From UBA1227 sp045642705 (GTDB taxonomy: Bacteria > Bacillota > Clostridia > Oscillospirales > Acutalibacteraceae), in NCBI GenBank assembly GCA_045642705.1, contig JAZUJK010000007.1:62001-126000 (forward strand): 64,000 nt of DNA, written 5' to 3'. Positions 35,453 through 43,757 of the stretch are shown piece after piece. Made by a program: the position numbers and the translations under genes. A model generated the notes under the pieces. The model had not been told where the DNA came from, made no database searches, and saw nothing but the letters and a program-made list of their open reading frames with translations. Every line of letters starts with the position of its first letter. Positions within the stretch are counted from its first letter, which is position 1.

Positions 35453-37998
35453 TGGTTTGCGGATCTATGGTTATTACCTCTCTTATGCCTGATACAGTCT
35501 ACTATATACTCAGTGCAGTACTCGTACTTGGTGTACTTGCTGGCATTTACCTTATGAGTAAAGTAGAAAATGCTTACTCAGGCAATACAATTTCTGCTAT
35601 CTGTATGGCACTTGCAATTGTACTCACAATGCTGCAGTACAATGTTTTCGGTGATAATGTAGTCACAGCTCTTGTAGTTATTATTGTTACAATGCTAATC
35701 GGTGGAGCTATAGGTGCTTGGATTGCCAAGAAGGTCAAGATGATCCAGATGCCACAGACAGTTGCTCTCCTTAACGGTTTCGGCGGTGGCGCTTCAGCTT
35801 TTGTTGCAGCCCTCACCCTCCTCACTGATAAGGAAGCAAACGGCTTTGCTCTCTTTACCGGAATGCTCGCACTCGTTGTAGGTATTGTTACACTCGTAGG
35901 TTCACTTGTTGCAGCTGCCAAGCTCCAGGGCCTTATGAAATCTAAGCCTGTAGTTATCGCTGGTCACAGCCCACTCACAATGATTTCACTCTTTGGCTCA
36001 CTTGCACTTTGCGTAGTTGCAATATTCCTTCCAAAGAGCGTTGTAATTTGGGTAGTAGTTGGTCTATTACTCGCACTCGCATTCGGTCTCCTCTTCTCTA
36101 TCCGTGTTGGTGGTGCCGATATGCCTATCACAATCTCACTTCTCAACTCCTTCTCAGGTGTTGCAGGTTCAATCGCAGGTCTCGCAATCGGCGACGTACT
36201 TCTCGTTGCTGTTGGTGGTATCGTTGGTGCATCTGGCCTCATCCTCACACAGATTATGTGCAAGGCTATGAACAGAAGCCTCCTCGACATTCTCCTCGGC
36301 AAGACAGCTGCTGCTCCTAAGAAAGCAGAAGAGCCTAAGAAGGCAGAAGAGACCTTAGAAGAGCCTAAGGAAGAGGCTCCAAAGGCAGAGAAGCCATCAG
36401 TTGGCTCTCTCCTAAACAATGCCAAGGACGTAATCATTATTCCTGGCTACGGTATGGCACTTGCACAGGCTCAGGCCAATGTCAAGCAACTCGCTGACAA
36501 GCTCGAAGCAAATGGTGCAACTGTTCGCTATGCCATCCACCCTGTTGCAGGTCGTATGCCTGGTCATATGAACGTGCTTCTCGCAGAGGTTGACGTTGAC
36601 TATGACCAGCTCTATGAGATGAAGGCAATTGATGAGGACTTCAAGAATGCTGACCTTGCAATCATTGTTGGTGCAAATGACGTTACAAACCCAGCAGCAA
36701 AAGAAGCTGAGGGCACACCTATCTATGGTATGCCAGTTCTCTCTGTTGCTGATACCAAGAATATAATCATTTGTAATTTCGACTTAAAGCCTGGTTATGC
36801 TGGCGTAGAGAATCCTCTCTATACAAGAGAAGAAGGCGTAGAGATATTCCTCGGTGACGCTAAGGAATCTGTTTCCAAGCTGATTGCTGCTATGGACGGA
36901 AACGAAGAGGAAGCACCAAGAGAAGAGGCTCCTGCCGAAGAAAAGAAATCAAACGTTGGTGCAGTGCTAAAAAATGCCAAAGAAGTAATTATCGTTCCTG
37001 GCTATGGTATGGCACTCGCGCAGGCACAGGCCAATGTAAAGCAGCTTGCTGACAAGCTTACTGCAAATGGAGCAAACGTACGTTATGCTATCCATCCTGT
37101 TGCTGGCCGTATGCCTGGTCACATGAACGTACTCCTCGCAGAGGTTGATGTTGACTATGATCAGCTCTTTGAGATGAAAGCAATTGATGAAGACTTTAAG
37201 AATACTGATCTTACTATCGTTGTTGGCGCAAATGATGTTACTAACCCAGCAGCTAAAGAGGCTGAGGGTACACCAATCTATGGTATGCCAGTTCTCTCAG
37301 TTGCTGATTCCAAGAATATCATCATCTGTAACTATGATTTGAAGCCTGGCTATGCAGGTGTAGAGAACCCTCTCTACACAAGTGATAAGGCTGAAATATT
37401 CCTCGGTGATGCGAAGGATAGTATCATGAAGCTCATCGCCGCTATGGATAGCGATGATGCAGAGACAGGCGCTGATGATGCCAAGAGTTCCGGTATGGAT
37501 CTCGAGGCAGTGCTAAAGAACGCCAAGAATGTAATTATTGTTCCAGGCTATGGTATGGCCCTTGCACAGGCTCAGGCCAATGTAAAGCAGCTCGCCGACA
37601 AGCTCGAAGCAAATGGTGCAACTGTTCGCTATGCCATCCACCCTGTTGCAGGCCGTATGCCTGGTCATATGAACGTGCTTCTCGCAGAGGTTGATGTTGA
37701 CTATGATCAGCTCTTTGAGATGAAGGCGATCGATGATGACTTTAAGGATGCAGACCTCGCAATTATCGTTGGTGCTAATGATGTTACCAACCCAGCAGCC
37801 AAGGAAGCTGTTGGCACACCAATCTATGGCATGCCAGTACTTTCAGTTGCTGATTGTAAGAATATCATCATATGCAACTATGATTTAAATCCTGGTTATG
37901 CAGGTGTAGAGAATCCTCTTTACACACGTGGCGAAGGCGTTGAGATACTTCTCGGCGACGCCAAGGAATCACTAATCAAAATCATTTCACTGTTTTAA
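35452..37998 (+). CDS. pntB: NAD(P) transhydrogenase beta subunit with three tandem NADP(H)-binding domains
   Basis: The first 285 residues are the usual membrane domain with eight or nine helices (MIQMPQTVALLNGFGGGASA, ITISLLNSFSGVAGSIAGLA). Ordinary PntB then has one NADP(H)-binding domain III and ends near 460 aa; this protein has 848 aa and three domain III copies. They span about residues 316-482, 501-666 and 682-848, separated by acidic or Ala/Glu/Lys/Pro-rich linkers (about 286-315, 483-500, 667-681). Each copy keeps PGYGMALAQAQANVKQLADK, IHPVAGRMPGHMNVLLAEV, VGANDVTNPAAKEA, YGMPVLSVAD and PGYAGVENPLYT, so all should bind NADP(H). The frame is intact. Confidence 0.95.
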   Translation: MVCGSMVITSLMPDTVYYILSAVLVLGVLAGIYLMSKVENAYSGNTISAICMALAIVLTMLQYNVFGDNVVTALVVIIVTMLIGGAIGAWIAKKVKMIQMPQTVALLNGFGGGASAFVAALTLLTDKEANGFALFTGMLALVVGIVTLVGSLVAAAKLQGLMKSKPVVIAGHSPLTMISLFGSLALCVVAIFLPKSVVIWVVVGLLLALAFGLLFSIRVGGADMPITISLLNSFSGVAGSIAGLAIGDVLLVAVGGIVGASGLILTQIMCKAMNRSLLDILLGKTAAAPKKAEEPKKAEETLEEPKEEAPKAEKPSVGSLLNNAKDVIIIPGYGMALAQAQANVKQLADKLEANGATVRYAIHPVAGRMPGHMNVLLAEVDVDYDQLYEMKAIDEDFKNADLAIIVGANDVTNPAAKEAEGTPIYGMPVLSVADTKNIIICNFDLKPGYAGVENPLYTREEGVEIFLGDAKESVSKLIAAMDGNEEEAPREEAPAEEKKSNVGAVLKNAKEVIIVPGYGMALAQAQANVKQLADKLTANGANVRYAIHPVAGRMPGHMNVLLAEVDVDYDQLFEMKAIDEDFKNTDLTIVVGANDVTNPAAKEAEGTPIYGMPVLSVADSKNIIICNYDLKPGYAGVENPLYTSDKAEIFLGDAKDSIMKLIAAMDSDDAETGADDAKSSGMDLEAVLKNAKNVIIVPGYGMALAQAQANVKQLADKLEANGATVRYAIHPVAGRMPGHMNVLLAEVDVDYDQLFEMKAIDDDFKDADLAIIVGANDVTNPAAKEAVGTPIYGMPVLSVADCKNIIICNYDLNPGYAGVENPLYTRGEGVEILLGDAKESLIKIISLF
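36397..37998 (+). repeat. Three in-frame tandem repeats encoding transhydrogenase domain III
   Basis: Units at 36397-36897, 36952-37449 and 37495-37998, each about 500 bp. Units 1 and 3 share long identical DNA stretches, for example most of the segment from GACAAGCTCGAAGC through CCTGTTGCAGG. Unit 2 differs at many synonymous positions. The pattern suggests an older triplication with later gene conversion between the outer copies. The differences between units argue against an assembly artefact. Confidence 0.9.
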
Positions 37999-38012
37999 AA
38001 TACAAAAAAATG

Positions 38013-38038
38013 AGGGCTGGTTCAGATGAACCAGCCCT
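38013..38038. terminator. Bidirectional terminator between pntB and hprK
   Basis: An 11-bp perfect stem AGGGCTGGTTC / GAACCAGCCCT with an AGAT loop is flanked by A-runs on the left and T-runs on the right, so it can stop both converging transcripts. Confidence 0.9.
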
Positions 38039-38053
38039 TAATTTTTTTAACTG

Positions 38054-39031
38054 TTAACCATTATGCCATACGTCAAGATCAGTTGGTCTATTATCATTTT
38101 CCTCATCAAGCATACCGAGGTTTGCAAGAAGCTCTTTGGCCGAATTATGACCCATCTTCTTCTGTCTATTATTGATAGCAGCAACCTCAATTATGATTGC
38201 GATATTACGTCCTGGTGATACAGGAACTGTACATAGAGGAACATTGATTCCGAGAATGTTGATTGTCTCATCATTGATACCCATTCTCTCATATACTTTG
38301 GTATCGTCCCATTTCTCAAGATCAACTACAAGATCAATTCTCGAAGTATTCTTAACAGACTTCATACCATAGAGTCTACGAGCGTCAATAATACCAATTC
38401 CGCGGAGCTCGATAAAGTGACGAATATTATCAGGTGCAGAGCCTACAAGTGTCTTCTTGGACACTTTACGGATCTCAACTGAATCGTCTGCTACTAGTCT
38501 ATGACCACGGTTGATAAGTTCAACAACGTTTTCTGATTTACCTACTCCACTGTCGCCTGTGATAAGTACGCCTTCGCCAAATACTTCTACAAGTACACCA
38601 TGGCGATCCTCGCGTTCAGCGAGTTCGACATTTAGATAGGATACAAGTGAGGATACAGCGAATGATGTATCATCCTCACTTGCGAGAAGTGGGACTTGAT
38701 ACTTTGGCGCATATTTCATGAACTGCGCAATTGTTTCAGGACCAACTTTTACTGAAAATACAACAGCTACTGGGCACTGAGACATAAAGCGTTTAATGCA
38801 GTCATCACGTATATCATCGCGAGGTAAATTTTCAAGATAGAGAGCCTCTGAATGTCCTATAAACTGGATACGCTCAGATCTAAAATTGATATCTGTGCGT
38901 GCCAAAATAAGGCCTGGTCGAGAGACCTCCATTGTTGTAATTTCTACCTCACCAGCATTCTCTGGCATATAAATTTCTTTATAGCCTTCGGATGCAATAA
39001 CCTTGCTAAGTGGAACAGTATGCTTTGACAT
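38054..39031 (-). CDS. hprK: HPr(Ser) kinase/phosphorylase
   Basis: Sensor enzyme of Firmicutes carbon catabolite repression that phosphorylates Ser46 of HPr. The P-loop is ITGDSGVGKSENV. The family signature is present in RGIGIIDARRLYGM and VSPGRNIAIIIEVAAINNRQ. 325 aa, normal length. It lies 20 bases after the flavoenzyme gene at the end of the deo transcript, an unusual position; hprK is more often near lgt or uvrA or murB. Confidence 0.93.
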   Translation of the reverse strand: MSKHTVPLSKVIASEGYKEIYMPENAGEVEITTMEVSRPGLILARTDINFRSERIQFIGHSEALYLENLPRDDIRDDCIKRFMSQCPVAVVFSVKVGPETIAQFMKYAPKYQVPLLASEDDTSFAVSSLVSYLNVELAEREDRHGVLVEVFGEGVLITGDSGVGKSENVVELINRGHRLVADDSVEIRKVSKKTLVGSAPDNIRHFIELRGIGIIDARRLYGMKSVKNTSRIDLVVDLEKWDDTKVYERMGINDETINILGINVPLCTVPVSPGRNIAIIIEVAAINNRQKKMGHNSAKELLANLGMLDEENDNRPTDLDVWHNG

Positions 39032-39050
39032 AATCGTTCAACCTTTCGAC

Positions 39051-41159
39051 TTATTTAAGTTCAAGTGCTGCCTTGTAAGCAGTATGTGTAGCATTTGCAA
39101 CACGGCCAATCTTAGCTGCATCACCAATTGAATATACTCTTGGACAAATTGTCTTGATGCCATCAGGAAGACCATTTGGTCTAACACCGAGTGCCAATAC
39201 AACGTTGTCACAAGGAATCTTCTTCATACGTCCTGCAACTTCTGCACTCTCGAGCATTACGCAATCAGCCTTCATCTCAGCAAGCTTGTAGCCTGTGAGG
39301 AACTTAGTTCCACGAGCCTCAAGTTTTGGAATAACATCGTCAAGATGCTGCTTCCATGTGCCAGGAGCAATAGTATCAGCCATCTCAATGACTGTAACAT
39401 TGTTGCCAGCCTCAGCGATTGTCTCTGCTGTTTCAAGTCCTGACATACCAGAACCTGCTACTACAACATTCTTGCCAGAAAGTTTAACCTCACCTGTCAA
39501 GATCTCTGTTACTGTGCATACGTTTGGAAGATCATAACCTGGGATCTTAGGCTTAGCTGCTGTACCGCCTGTTGCGTCAAAGATAGCATATGGCTGAAGT
39601 GCAGCAACGTTTTCAGCTGTTGCTGGAGTACCAAGTCTAATCTCTACGCCAAGCTTCTTACAAGCTGTTGCAAGATCCTCTATAGCCCAATTGAGCTTCT
39701 CCTTCTTAGGAGGTACAGCTGCAAGTTTGAACTGACCACCGAGATAAGGATTCTTCTCAAATACTGTTACTTTAAATCCACGCTGACCAAGAACCTTAGC
39801 TGCCATGAGGCCTGCAGGGCCACCACCGATAACTGCTACAGGTCTGCCATTGCCATCCTTTGCTGGCTCAAGTGGGTACTTGAGCTCGTTACATGTGCGT
39901 GGGTTAAGTGCGCACTGAAGTGCATCATTCTGCATAGCGCCGTGCATCATTGACTCGATGCACCATAGGCAGCAGATGCAGCGCTGGATATCCTCAGAGT
40001 GGCCTGCTTCAGCCTTGGCAGCCCAATATGGATCTGCAAGGAGTGGACGACCGAGACCAATCATATCCTGTGTGCCTTCTTCGAGCTGCTTCTCAGCCTG
40101 CTCTGGTGTACGGATAAGGTTAGCTGCGATTACAGGAATCTTAACAGCAGCCTTAACTGCAGCAGCATTACCCTTTCTCCAACCAAGCTCATATGATGTT
40201 GGCTCACACCATGTGTTCATTGTGTCATATGTACCTGATGAAATATCAAGAGCGTCAACGCCATATGATTCAATCATCTTGGCAATCTGTACGCCTTCAT
40301 CAAGTCTAAGACCCATGTCATAACCATAGTATCTGTAATATTCATCAACTGTAAGACGTACAACGATTGGATAGTCCTTTCCGCACTTTGCACGAACTTT
40401 TTCGATAATTTCCTTGAGGAAACGGCAACGGTTCTCAAGAGATCCACCGTATTCATCTGTACGCTGATTAGTATATGGAGACAAGAACTGCTGAATCAAA
40501 TAGCCGTGAGATGCATGAAGAACAACGCCATCGATGCCTGCCTTCTTACAACGAAGAGCACCCATTGCGAATTCTTCCTCGAGTTTTTTGATTTCCCACT
40601 TTGTGAGAGAACGTGTCTTTTGCTTGTCAACTGGAGAAGAACCGATACCAGTTGGAACGTTAGATGCTGATACAACTGGAAGGTAGAAGTTGTGCATAAA
40701 CTGATTCTCAAAATAATCAAAGTACTTGGTCATTGTGAAGAATGTCTTCCACCAGAGAGGACCTGCAGGTGTACGTGCGATTGTATCTGCAAGTTTCCAT
40801 GCTGTAACAACGAGCTGATAAGTCTGACGACCTGTATGGTGAAGCTGTACGAAAACCTTAGCGCCATACTTGTGGCATTCATCAGCAAGTTTAGAAAGTC
40901 CAGGAACACAAGACTCATGTGTTACTGAAAGCTGAAGTGGGCTTGTAGCGCCTGACCAGTCAGAGATACGTGTAACCTCAGTCTGAATAAGGCCTGTGCC
41001 ACCCTTTGCGCGCTCACCATAATAAGCGATAACCTTATCACCTGCTGAACCATCGAGTTCAGCACAGCCTACGAGCATTGGCTCGAGTGCGATACGGTTC
41101 TTAATTGTAAGATTACCAATCTGAATCGGCTCAAACAATTTTGGATAGTTTTGATTCAT
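39051..41159 (-). CDS. Old-yellow-enzyme family FMN/[4Fe-4S]/FAD oxidoreductase (enoate or 2,4-dienoyl-CoA reductase-like)
   Basis: 702 aa with three parts. Residues 1 to about 370 form an FMN TIM barrel (LTIKNRIALEPMLVGCAELD, VVLHASHGYLIQQFLSPYTN). A cysteine cluster CICCLWCIESMMHGA followed by LQCALNPRTC holds a [4Fe-4S] centre. Then come FAD- and NAD(P)-binding Rossmann motifs (VAVIGGGPAGLMAAKVLG, VVVAGSGMSGLETAE) and the C-terminal VYSIGDAAKIGRVANATH. Relatives reduce C=C bonds of enoates, dienoyl-CoA or bile-acid intermediates; the substrate here is unknown. It starts 3 bases after the deoD stop, so it is expressed with nucleoside catabolism genes. Confidence 0.85.
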   Translation of the reverse strand: MNQNYPKLFEPIQIGNLTIKNRIALEPMLVGCAELDGSAGDKVIAYYGERAKGGTGLIQTEVTRISDWSGATSPLQLSVTHESCVPGLSKLADECHKYGAKVFVQLHHTGRQTYQLVVTAWKLADTIARTPAGPLWWKTFFTMTKYFDYFENQFMHNFYLPVVSASNVPTGIGSSPVDKQKTRSLTKWEIKKLEEEFAMGALRCKKAGIDGVVLHASHGYLIQQFLSPYTNQRTDEYGGSLENRCRFLKEIIEKVRAKCGKDYPIVVRLTVDEYYRYYGYDMGLRLDEGVQIAKMIESYGVDALDISSGTYDTMNTWCEPTSYELGWRKGNAAAVKAAVKIPVIAANLIRTPEQAEKQLEEGTQDMIGLGRPLLADPYWAAKAEAGHSEDIQRCICCLWCIESMMHGAMQNDALQCALNPRTCNELKYPLEPAKDGNGRPVAVIGGGPAGLMAAKVLGQRGFKVTVFEKNPYLGGQFKLAAVPPKKEKLNWAIEDLATACKKLGVEIRLGTPATAENVAALQPYAIFDATGGTAAKPKIPGYDLPNVCTVTEILTGEVKLSGKNVVVAGSGMSGLETAETIAEAGNNVTVIEMADTIAPGTWKQHLDDVIPKLEARGTKFLTGYKLAEMKADCVMLESAEVAGRMKKIPCDNVVLALGVRPNGLPDGIKTICPRVYSIGDAAKIGRVANATHTAYKAALELK

Positions 41160-41162
41160 TTT

Positions 41163-41882
41163 TCAAGACTCCTTTGCTAATTCCTTTGCTGTATTTAAAG
41201 CAATCTCCATCATTGCTATAAATGTATTTTGTCGTGCATCTGCATCGAGTGCCTCACCGGTCACGAGATTGTCAGAGATAGTACATATTGCAAGGGCATT
41301 CTTGCCAGCCTTCTCTGCTTCGAGATACAGAGCAACCGATTCCATCTCAACAGCGAGAAGTGGTAAATCGGATTTTAATGGTTCATCGCGATAAAAGACA
41401 TCTGATGAATAGAGCATGCCTTCTATCATAGGTGTACCGAGTTCACCTGCAACCTTACTTGCAGCAGCGAGCAATTTCCCGCTCGCATGTGGGATATATC
41501 CCTTGTCATATCCCAAAAGCTCAGGGAAATTAGAATCTGTATAGGACTGTGCACCAGCGACAATATCGCGGACCTTGATATCCGCTGTCATACCACCTGC
41601 TGAGCCTACACGAATAATATTTTCAACACCATAGAAATTAAAAAGTTCATGTGAATAAATGGCAATTGACGGCATACCCATGCCTGATGCCATAACGGAC
41701 ACTGGCGTGCCCTTATAAGTTCCAGTATATCCCTGTACACCACGAACATTATTTACAAGTTTTATATCATCTAGGAAATTCTCCGCAATAAACTTGGAGC
41801 GGAGAGGATCACCTGGCATAAGCACAGTCGATGCGAAATCACCGAGAGTTGCACTATTGTGAGGTGTTGGATAATCTGCCAT
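41163..41882 (-). CDS. deoD: Purine-nucleoside phosphorylase (DeoD type)
   Basis: Hexameric-type phosphorylase cleaving purine (deoxy)nucleosides to base and (deoxy)ribose 1-phosphate. Signatures are GDPLRSKFIAENFLDD, RVGSAGGM, VEMESVALYLEAEKAGKNAL and ISDNLVTGEALDA. 239 aa is standard. The start is immediately after the deoC stop (TAAATGG), and deoC precedes it in the operon. Confidence 0.93.
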   Translation of the reverse strand: MADYPTPHNSATLGDFASTVLMPGDPLRSKFIAENFLDDIKLVNNVRGVQGYTGTYKGTPVSVMASGMGMPSIAIYSHELFNFYGVENIIRVGSAGGMTADIKVRDIVAGAQSYTDSNFPELLGYDKGYIPHASGKLLAAASKVAGELGTPMIEGMLYSSDVFYRDEPLKSDLPLLAVEMESVALYLEAEKAGKNALAICTISDNLVTGEALDADARQNTFIAMMEIALNTAKELAKES

Positions 41883-42551
41883 TTAAATCAGTCCTTCTGA
41901 TTTTACAATTTTCACTATACGGCTTGTGCCAAGTCTATCTGCACCAAGAGCAATAAACTTCTCTGCATCCTCAATAGATGAAATTCCACCTGCTGCCTTA
42001 ATCTTAGTGCTGCCCTTCTTGCTGTCTATTGTCTGCTTGAAGAGTTCAACATCATGGAATGTGGCACCAGCAGTAGAGAAACCTGTTGATGTCTTGATAT
42101 AGTCTGCATTTGACTCATTGACAATCTCAGTTATCTTGATTATCTCATCGTCTGTCAATTGACATGTCTCAACGATTACCTTGAGGAGCTTGCCACAACA
42201 ATGGCCCTTGATATCGTTAATCTCTTTCAAAATATCATCATAGCGCTTGTCCTTGAGCCATCCGATATTGATTACCATATCAATCTCATCAGCACCATTT
42301 TGCACTGCATCATATGTCTCAGAACATTTTGTGAGAGTTGTGCTATAACCATTTGGGAAACCAATTACTGTGCATACAGGCACGCGCTTCTCGAGATAGT
42401 CAGCGCACTGTCTCACATATGATGGTGGGACGCAGACAGATGCGGTGTGATAGAGGAGCGCATCATCACAGATGACTTTTATCTCCTCCCAAGTCGCAGT
42501 TGTACTAAGAAGAGTATGATCTACTTTGGATAAGATTTCGCAAATATCCAT
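41883..42551 (-). CDS. deoC: Deoxyribose-phosphate aldolase
   Basis: Splits 2-deoxyribose 5-phosphate to acetaldehyde and glyceraldehyde 3-phosphate. The Schiff-base Lys lies in DYIKTSTGFSTAGATFHDVE. VCTVIGFPNGYSTTLTKCSE and DEIDMVINIGWLKDKRYDDI are conserved stretches. I start at MDICEILSKVDHTLL (222 aa, normal length), four bases after the upstream lipoprotein stop, with AGGA upstream. The longer frame would overlap that gene. Confidence 0.93.
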   Translation of the reverse strand: MDICEILSKVDHTLLSTTATWEEIKVICDDALLYHTASVCVPPSYVRQCADYLEKRVPVCTVIGFPNGYSTTLTKCSETYDAVQNGADEIDMVINIGWLKDKRYDDILKEINDIKGHCCGKLLKVIVETCQLTDDEIIKITEIVNESNADYIKTSTGFSTAGATFHDVELFKQTIDSKKGSTKIKAAGGISSIEDAEKFIALGADRLGTSRIVKIVKSEGLI

Positions 42552-42555
42552 ATAA

Positions 42556-43644
42556 TCAGTCCTTAATGATAGTTGTATTTTTAACCTCAGGCATCTCATC
42601 AATCCTGTCGGATACTTTGAGATCACCATTGTACATAGATGTTACGAGTTCTTTATATTCGTCCATTGTAAATTTGCCATCGACAAATTGAGTGGACTTA
42701 GGTGGAAGTTGTACATAGTTGTTTTCAGGGTTTCTGCCTGATATGATGCCGAGCTTGGCAACGTGGCCAGAGATAGCTGGCCAGATGCCGGCATCAATCT
42801 TATCAAGCGTAGCTGATACAGTCATACCGAGACCCTTCATTGCGGATGTGAGCGTAATGCCCTCACCATAAGCGCCATCTATTACTTCGCGCTGGTCTAC
42901 ATCAACGCCGATTACTTTGCCATTATTCTTGGATGCTGCCTCTGCAACGGACTCCCAGATTGCGCCACCACATGTGAATACAACCTCAGTGCCCTCTTGG
43001 TACCATCTATTCATACGCTCAGTAATCTTGTCATCTGAAAAAAATTGACCTGTATAGCCAAACTTCATCTCGATTTTAATACCGAGTTCCTTGGCAGCAG
43101 CATCTGCGCCCTGGATATATCCATAGCCATATCTCACAACAGGAGGAACATCTTTTCCGCCTATGAATCCAAGATTTTTATATCCGAGTTTTACAGCAGC
43201 ATAACCTGCCATATATCCGCAGAGTTCCTCGTGGTAGGTTGCGCAATAGACATTTTCCTTGGAATCCTTAGGATCTACATCAACATCAATCGCAATAAAT
43301 TTAACATTTGGATAGTCACTTGCGATTGCAAAAATCGATTCACTAAATGAGTCACCCGGCAATACAATTACATTGTAGCCATCGCCTATTGCCTCTATTA
43401 TCTTGGCAGTACGTCCGTCCGATGAATCTTCTTTTGGCCTATAATATGTGAATTTAGAATTGTTTTCATTACACCACTCAACGCATGCCTCATAGGTCGT
43501 CTGGTTGAATGAATGATCATCAACATTGCCAAAGTCTGTGATAAGAGCAACACTCAAATCATTCGCTGCAACCTCTTCCTGTCCACAGGAAGTGAAGCAA
43601 AACAGTATAGAAATTATCATCAAAAGCGAGATAAATCTCTTCAT
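42556..43644 (-). CDS. BMP family nucleoside-binding lipoprotein
   Basis: Substrate-binding lipoprotein of the BMP/PnrA family, usually binding purine nucleosides for an ABC importer. MKRFISLL opens a signal peptide ending in the lipobox FTSCG. ITDFGNVDDHSFNQTTYEAC and GFIGGKDVPPVVRYGYGYIQGA match the family. GGAGG lies 6 bases before the chosen ATG. It leads the deoC-deoD transcript, which supports a nucleoside ligand. No ABC permease genes are adjacent. Confidence 0.88.
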   Translation of the reverse strand: MKRFISLLMIISILFCFTSCGQEEVAANDLSVALITDFGNVDDHSFNQTTYEACVEWCNENNSKFTYYRPKEDSSDGRTAKIIEAIGDGYNVIVLPGDSFSESIFAIASDYPNVKFIAIDVDVDPKDSKENVYCATYHEELCGYMAGYAAVKLGYKNLGFIGGKDVPPVVRYGYGYIQGADAAAKELGIKIEMKFGYTGQFFSDDKITERMNRWYQEGTEVVFTCGGAIWESVAEAASKNNGKVIGVDVDQREVIDGAYGEGITLTSAMKGLGMTVSATLDKIDAGIWPAISGHVAKLGIISGRNPENNYVQLPPKSTQFVDGKFTMDEYKELVTSMYNGDLKVSDRIDEMPEVKNTTIIKD

Positions 43645-43678
43645 AGTGAGCCTCCGATTTAAATACATACTAAAGGTT

Positions 43679-43732
43679 ATTATATAACAATAAGGCTTAC
43701 TATTGCAATGTTACCTTTTAAATGTTTATAAT
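43679..43732. promoter_or_regulatory. Divergent promoters sharing one self-complementary -35 box
   Basis: TTGCAA at 43703-43708 is its own reverse complement. On the plus strand it is followed after 18 bases by TATAAT (43727-43732), serving deoB-cdd. On the minus strand it is followed after 18 bases by TATAAT (43684-43679), serving the BMP-deoC-deoD transcript. Both -10 boxes are perfect and the arrangement is symmetric, so polymerase binding in one direction should exclude the other. Confidence 0.65.
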
Positions 43733-43757
43733 TATTTATGAAACGGAGGTGTCTCAT

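Noticed and set aside
36397..37998. The domain III triplication could be an assembly collapse or duplication error.
   Set aside because: The three units differ at many synonymous and some amino-acid positions and have different linkers, which an assembly error would not create.
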